Below are positions 6,439 to 8,677 of a stretch of 8,677 bases of DNA, piece by piece. Positions within the stretch are counted from its first letter, which is position 1. Each line of letters starts with the position of its first letter. The notes beneath the pieces are model-generated. The model was not told the origin of the DNA, did not search any database, and saw only the letters and a program-made list of their open reading frames with translations. The stretch comes from Gammaproteobacteria bacterium (GTDB lineage Bacteria; Pseudomonadota; Gammaproteobacteria; Chromatiales; Chromatiaceae): contig JAHEHQ010000096.1 in NCBI GenBank assembly GCA_024644505.1, forward strand, positions 1 through 8,677, given 5' to 3'. The position numbers and the translations under genes are program-made.

Positions 6439-7761
6439 TTATTGACCCTCCGTTCCAGCGACGCGGTTCACTACCTGGATGGCGCGCAGCGCGGCCCCGG
6501 TGGCCTGCTGGACGGCACGGTTCACGTCCAGGGCATCGGAGGCACAGCCTGCGGCGAACACCCCGCCGTTTTCGGGTGCGGGCTCTATAAAGCCCTCCTC
6601 GTTGATACTGATGTCGACCGGAAAGGTGCCCTTGTCGACACTGGGCTCCATGCCGACCGCCAGAACCACCAGGTCGTACTCAGTGGCATAACGGTCATAG
6701 CCGCCGTTTCCGTCCCGGTTGTAACTTTCCACGTCCACGCCGTGTAATACGGGGTTGCCGTTTTCGCTGTTCTCGGTAATGGAAGCCACCTTGGACTTGA
6801 TGAAAGAGACGTTTGGATTGTTCTTCACCCGCGTGTAGAAATCCTCGAAGCGGTCGATGGCGCGGATGTCGATGTAATAGATGGTCGACTTGCCGTCGTC
6901 GCCCCAGGCGTCCTGCACGAAGTGGGTCTGTTTCAGGGTTGCCATGCAGCAGATGCGCGAACAGTGCAGCAGGTGGTTGTGGTCCCTGGAACCCGCGCAC
7001 TGGATGAAGGCGACATGCTTTGCCTCCTTGCCGTCGGAGGGACGCAGCAGCTTGCCGCCAGTGGGGCCCTGGGGATCAGCCATGCGCTCGAACTCGACGT
7101 TCGTTATGACGTTTGCGAACCGATCGTAGCCGTAGGGTTGTATCTTGTTGGCGTCATAGGGTCGCCAGCCGGTGGCCCAGACGATCGCGCCGGCCTTGAA
7201 GGTCAGGGTCTCTTCCTGCATCTCCAGGTCGATGGCATTGACCTTGCACGCCGCCTTGGCCTTGTCCGCGTCTTCCGTGCCAATGATGCGGGGGTCCAGG
7301 ACATAACGCTGGGGATGGGCCATCTTGTGAGGCAGATAGGCACCCTTGCGTTTGCTCATACCGCCCAGGCCGTAGTTGAATTCATTGTCGAACTCGGCCT
7401 CCACCGCGCGGGTGCAGTCACCGCAGCCGGTGCAGTTCTCGTTGACGTAACGGGGGCTGATCTTGATGGTTGCACTGTAATCGCCGGCTTCACCCTGGAC
7501 CTCGGTCACCTCAGCCATGCTAATAATGGTGAGGTTGGGGTTCATCTTGGCCCGTCGCTGGTTGATCTCTAGGCCACAGGTTGGGAAACAGAGTTTCGGA
7601 AAATATTTGTAGAGCTGGGTGATACGCCCGCCTACAAAAGGACGTTTCTCAACCAGCACAACCTGTTTTCCGGTCTCGGCGGCTTCCAGGGCGGCGGTCA
7701 GACCGCTGATTCCGCCCCCTACCACCAGAATGGTCTGGTTGGTTGCAATTACTTCCGTCAT
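6439..7761 (-). CDS. qmoA: QmoA, HdrA-like FAD subunit that contacts APS reductase
   Basis: A 440-residue cytoplasmic flavoprotein, first gene of the operon. It has the FAD motif GGGISG at residues 15-20; the HdrA-like pair Cys58-x3-Cys62 in KLCFPTCGLEIN; a partial ferredoxin motif Cys110-x2-Cys113-x2-Cys116; the HdrA signature QCAGSRD with Cys255, then Cys267, Cys271 and Cys272 (HCSRICC); and a second FAD block VFAAGCASDA near the C terminus. It lacks the N-terminal extension and MvhD tail seen in QmoB, as expected for QmoA. In sulfate reducers QmoA/QmoB donate electrons to APS reductase; in sulfur oxidisers the flow is thought to run in reverse. The start ATG is preceded by GGAGGA six bases upstream. 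The ferredoxin motif lacks the usual fourth Cys-Pro: residues after Cys116 are Thr-Arg-Ala-Val; Cys172 (AACKVNAI) is the only later candidate nearby. No aprAB lies upstream in the window. Confidence 0.93.
   Translation of the reverse strand: MTEVIATNQTILVVGGGISGLTAALEAAETGKQVVLVEKRPFVGGRITQLYKYFPKLCFPTCGLEINQRRAKMNPNLTIISMAEVTEVQGEAGDYSATIKISPRYVNENCTGCGDCTRAVEAEFDNEFNYGLGGMSKRKGAYLPHKMAHPQRYVLDPRIIGTEDADKAKAACKVNAIDLEMQEETLTFKAGAIVWATGWRPYDANKIQPYGYDRFANVITNVEFERMADPQGPTGGKLLRPSDGKEAKHVAFIQCAGSRDHNHLLHCSRICCMATLKQTHFVQDAWGDDGKSTIYYIDIRAIDRFEDFYTRVKNNPNVSFIKSKVASITENSENGNPVLHGVDVESYNRDGNGGYDRYATEYDLVVLAVGMEPSVDKGTFPVDISINEEGFIEPAPENGGVFAAGCASDALDVNRAVQQATGAALRAIQVVNRVAGTEGQ
6446..6451 (-). 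promoter_or_regulatory. Shine-Dalgarno site that fixes the qmoB GTG start
   Basis: GGAGGG (minus strand) inside the end of qmoA lies eight bases before the GTG at 6435-6437. No in-frame ATG is equally well placed, so GTG is chosen as the qmoB start. The overlap with qmoA indicates translational coupling. Confidence 0.85.
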
Positions 7762-8125
7762 GGATAGTCCTCCGTCGCGGAAAGAGCTTTAACTTCTGAT
7801 ATCGGATGCAGACCCATAATCGACTGTAATGCTGGGTTATTGCGCCGTTACGCAGACCACTGCCTGCCTGTAAATCAGTATTCGGTAAGATACTCCACTA
7901 CACCATTTCCGGCTACTGATATAACTCAAACAATCGATCGAAGTTTCCGATGTGCGCATAGAGTTGATGTATACGGACGGGGATCATGGTCTATTTATCC
8001 ATTGATTTTCTGTTGAGATTCTCTACCTCTCCTGGCAATCTGAAATTCTCCATCGGCGTATGGAGAAAAATGCAGGGAAGCTCCGTTGGGGTTACCTGGA
8101 TGACATTTGATAATGAGGAGGTTAT
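7762..8125. other. Divergent intergenic region between qmoA and mlaC-like gene
   Basis: These 364 bases separate two genes read away from each other, so they must carry promoters for both the qmo-hdr operon and the mlaC-like gene. I could not identify a convincing -35/-10 pair for either. Visible content: a perfect inverted repeat at 8046-8067, a near-palindrome TCTGATATCGGA at 7795-7806, a strong Shine-Dalgarno (AGGAGG, 8116-8121) for mlaC, and a 47-codon ORF (7986-8129) discussed under findings. No tRNA, other RNA gene or repeat array is evident. Confidence 0.6.
8046..8067. repeat. Perfect 8-bp inverted repeat upstream of mlaC-like gene
   Basis: TTCTCCAT (8046-8053) and ATGGAGAA (8060-8067) are exact inverse complements around a six-base spacer CGGCGT. 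It lies 58 bases before the mlaC ATG. No U-tract follows in either direction, so it is not a standard terminator. It could be a transcription-factor operator or an RNA hairpin in the mlaC leader. Confidence 0.55.
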
Positions 8126-8677
8126 ATGAAGGGCAAACTTGCTCTTGTTTTCGGTCTTGTGGTTGGATGCAGCGGATTGGTTTCCGCTCAGCCGTACTAT
8201 CCCATCGGGGCCGCTCCCCCAGCCGATGCACGGCAAGTGCAGGTGCCTGGACCGGCGATGATCCTGAAACAGGGATTGCAGAAGCTCATTGCCTTCATGG
8301 GCAGTGAGGAGCGTCCCGGCAGCAGGCAGATTGCCGCCTTTCTCGATCATGAGATCGCCCCCTATTTTGATTTTGACTATATGGCCCGTTGGGCCGGCGG
8401 GAGACTTTGGCAGGAAATGACACCGCAGCAGCGCCGGGAATTCGAGGGCCAGCTGCAGCAGATGTTCCTCGGTACACTGGCCCAGCGTCTTGGTGGTTTT
8501 GGGGGGCAGCAGGTTCGGGTCGGGCGTCCCAGGCAGGGCCGCGACAATGAGGTCACTGTCGACGTGGCGGTTATGAATCCCGGCAGTTACCCGTCCCGGC
8601 TGAAATTCCGCTTTTATCCCTCAAGGGATGGCTGGAGGATCTTCGATGTCTCGGCAAACGGCAGCAGTGCGGTGATG
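8126..8677 (+). CDS. MlaC/Ttg2D-like periplasmic phospholipid-transport protein, 3' truncated by window edge
   Basis: The frame is open from the ATG at 8126 to the window end: 184 residues with no stop, so the last few residues are missing. AGGAGG lies four bases before the ATG. The first 21 residues are a signal peptide (two Lys, hydrophobic core, likely cut after Ala21), followed by a Pro/Ala-rich linker to about residue 43. The rest matches the MlaC (PF05494) pattern: EIAPYFDFDYMAR (76-88), LWQEMTPQQRREFE (94-107), a Leu/Met-rich helix, QQVRVGRP, NEVTVDVAV and the closing DGWRIFDVSANGSS (168-181). MlaC proteins ferry phospholipids between the outer- and inner-membrane Mla complexes. Oddly, VVGC at residues 12-15 also fits a lipobox, so it could instead be a lipoprotein. 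No mlaFEDB genes are visible, but the downstream side is cut off. A toluene-tolerance or hopanoid-associated family member is an alternative. Confidence 0.8.
   Translation, partial: MKGKLALVFGLVVGCSGLVSAQPYYPIGAAPPADARQVQVPGPAMILKQGLQKLIAFMGSEERPGSRQIAAFLDHEIAPYFDFDYMARWAGGRLWQEMTPQQRREFEGQLQQMFLGTLAQRLGGFGGQQVRVGRPRQGRDNEVTVDVAVMNPGSYPSRLKFRFYPSRDGWRIFDVSANGSSAVM

Noticed and set aside
5790..6590. 266-codon open frame on the plus strand
   Set aside because: Antisense to the qmoB N terminus and qmoA C terminus; no recognisable motif.
7758..7817. 19-codon minus-strand ORF whose TGA overlaps the qmoA ATG
   Set aside because: No Shine-Dalgarno before its ATG and it is short enough to be chance.
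7850..7915. tRNA-like stretch on the minus strand (A-box-like GTGTAGTGG)
   Set aside because: No T-loop consensus, no matching acceptor stem and no cloverleaf could be formed.

Overview
The window looks like a piece of chromosome from a sulfur-oxidising (or otherwise dissimilatory sulfur-metabolising) proteobacterium, most likely a gammaproteobacterium. The taxonomic pointer is the combination of a Qmo/Hdr electron-transfer operon with a DUF2959 lipoprotein, an Mla-type periplasmic protein and a PF02685-type glucokinase, all with proteobacterial-looking signal sequences. This is inferred from gene families only; no rRNA or other phylogenetic marker is present.

Layout. Left edge (1-231, + strand): the C-terminal end of a gamma-glutamylcyclotransferase-like protein. 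It converges on a small minus-strand gene (347-592) of unknown function, and the two share a strong bidirectional terminator (289-323). Further right on the minus strand are a DUF2959 lipoprotein (779-1423) and a glucokinase (1488-2483). The core of the window is a minus-strand operon read right to left: qmoA (6439-7761), qmoB (6439 side to 4188, GTG start), hdrC (3477-4103) and hdrB (2566-3465), closed by a clean intrinsic terminator (2507-2534). A 364-base intergenic region (7762-8125) separates qmoA from a divergent, truncated mlaC-like gene (8126 to the right edge).

How the genes work together. QmoA and QmoB are HdrA-like flavin/iron-sulfur proteins that exchange electrons with adenylylsulfate (APS) reductase. 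In the classical Qmo complex a third, membrane-bound subunit, QmoC, links them to the quinone pool. Here no qmoC is present; its place is taken by separate hdrC (two 4Fe-4S clusters) and hdrB (two complete CCG domains). This hybrid arrangement is known from some sulfate reducers and sulfur oxidisers. A likely path is APS reductase - QmoA/QmoB flavins - QmoB ferredoxin and MvhD-like clusters - HdrC - HdrB, with the final partner unknown. No aprAB or sat lies next to qmoA inside the window, because the next gene is divergent.

The most interesting points are the Qmo-Hdr hybrid without membrane anchor and without adjacent apr genes, the incomplete ferredoxin motif in QmoA, an ambiguous lipobox in the MlaC-like protein, a short ORF coupled by ATGA overlap to mlaC, and a glucokinase start squeezed against the operon terminator. 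I did not see CRISPR arrays, insertion sequences, tRNA or rRNA genes.
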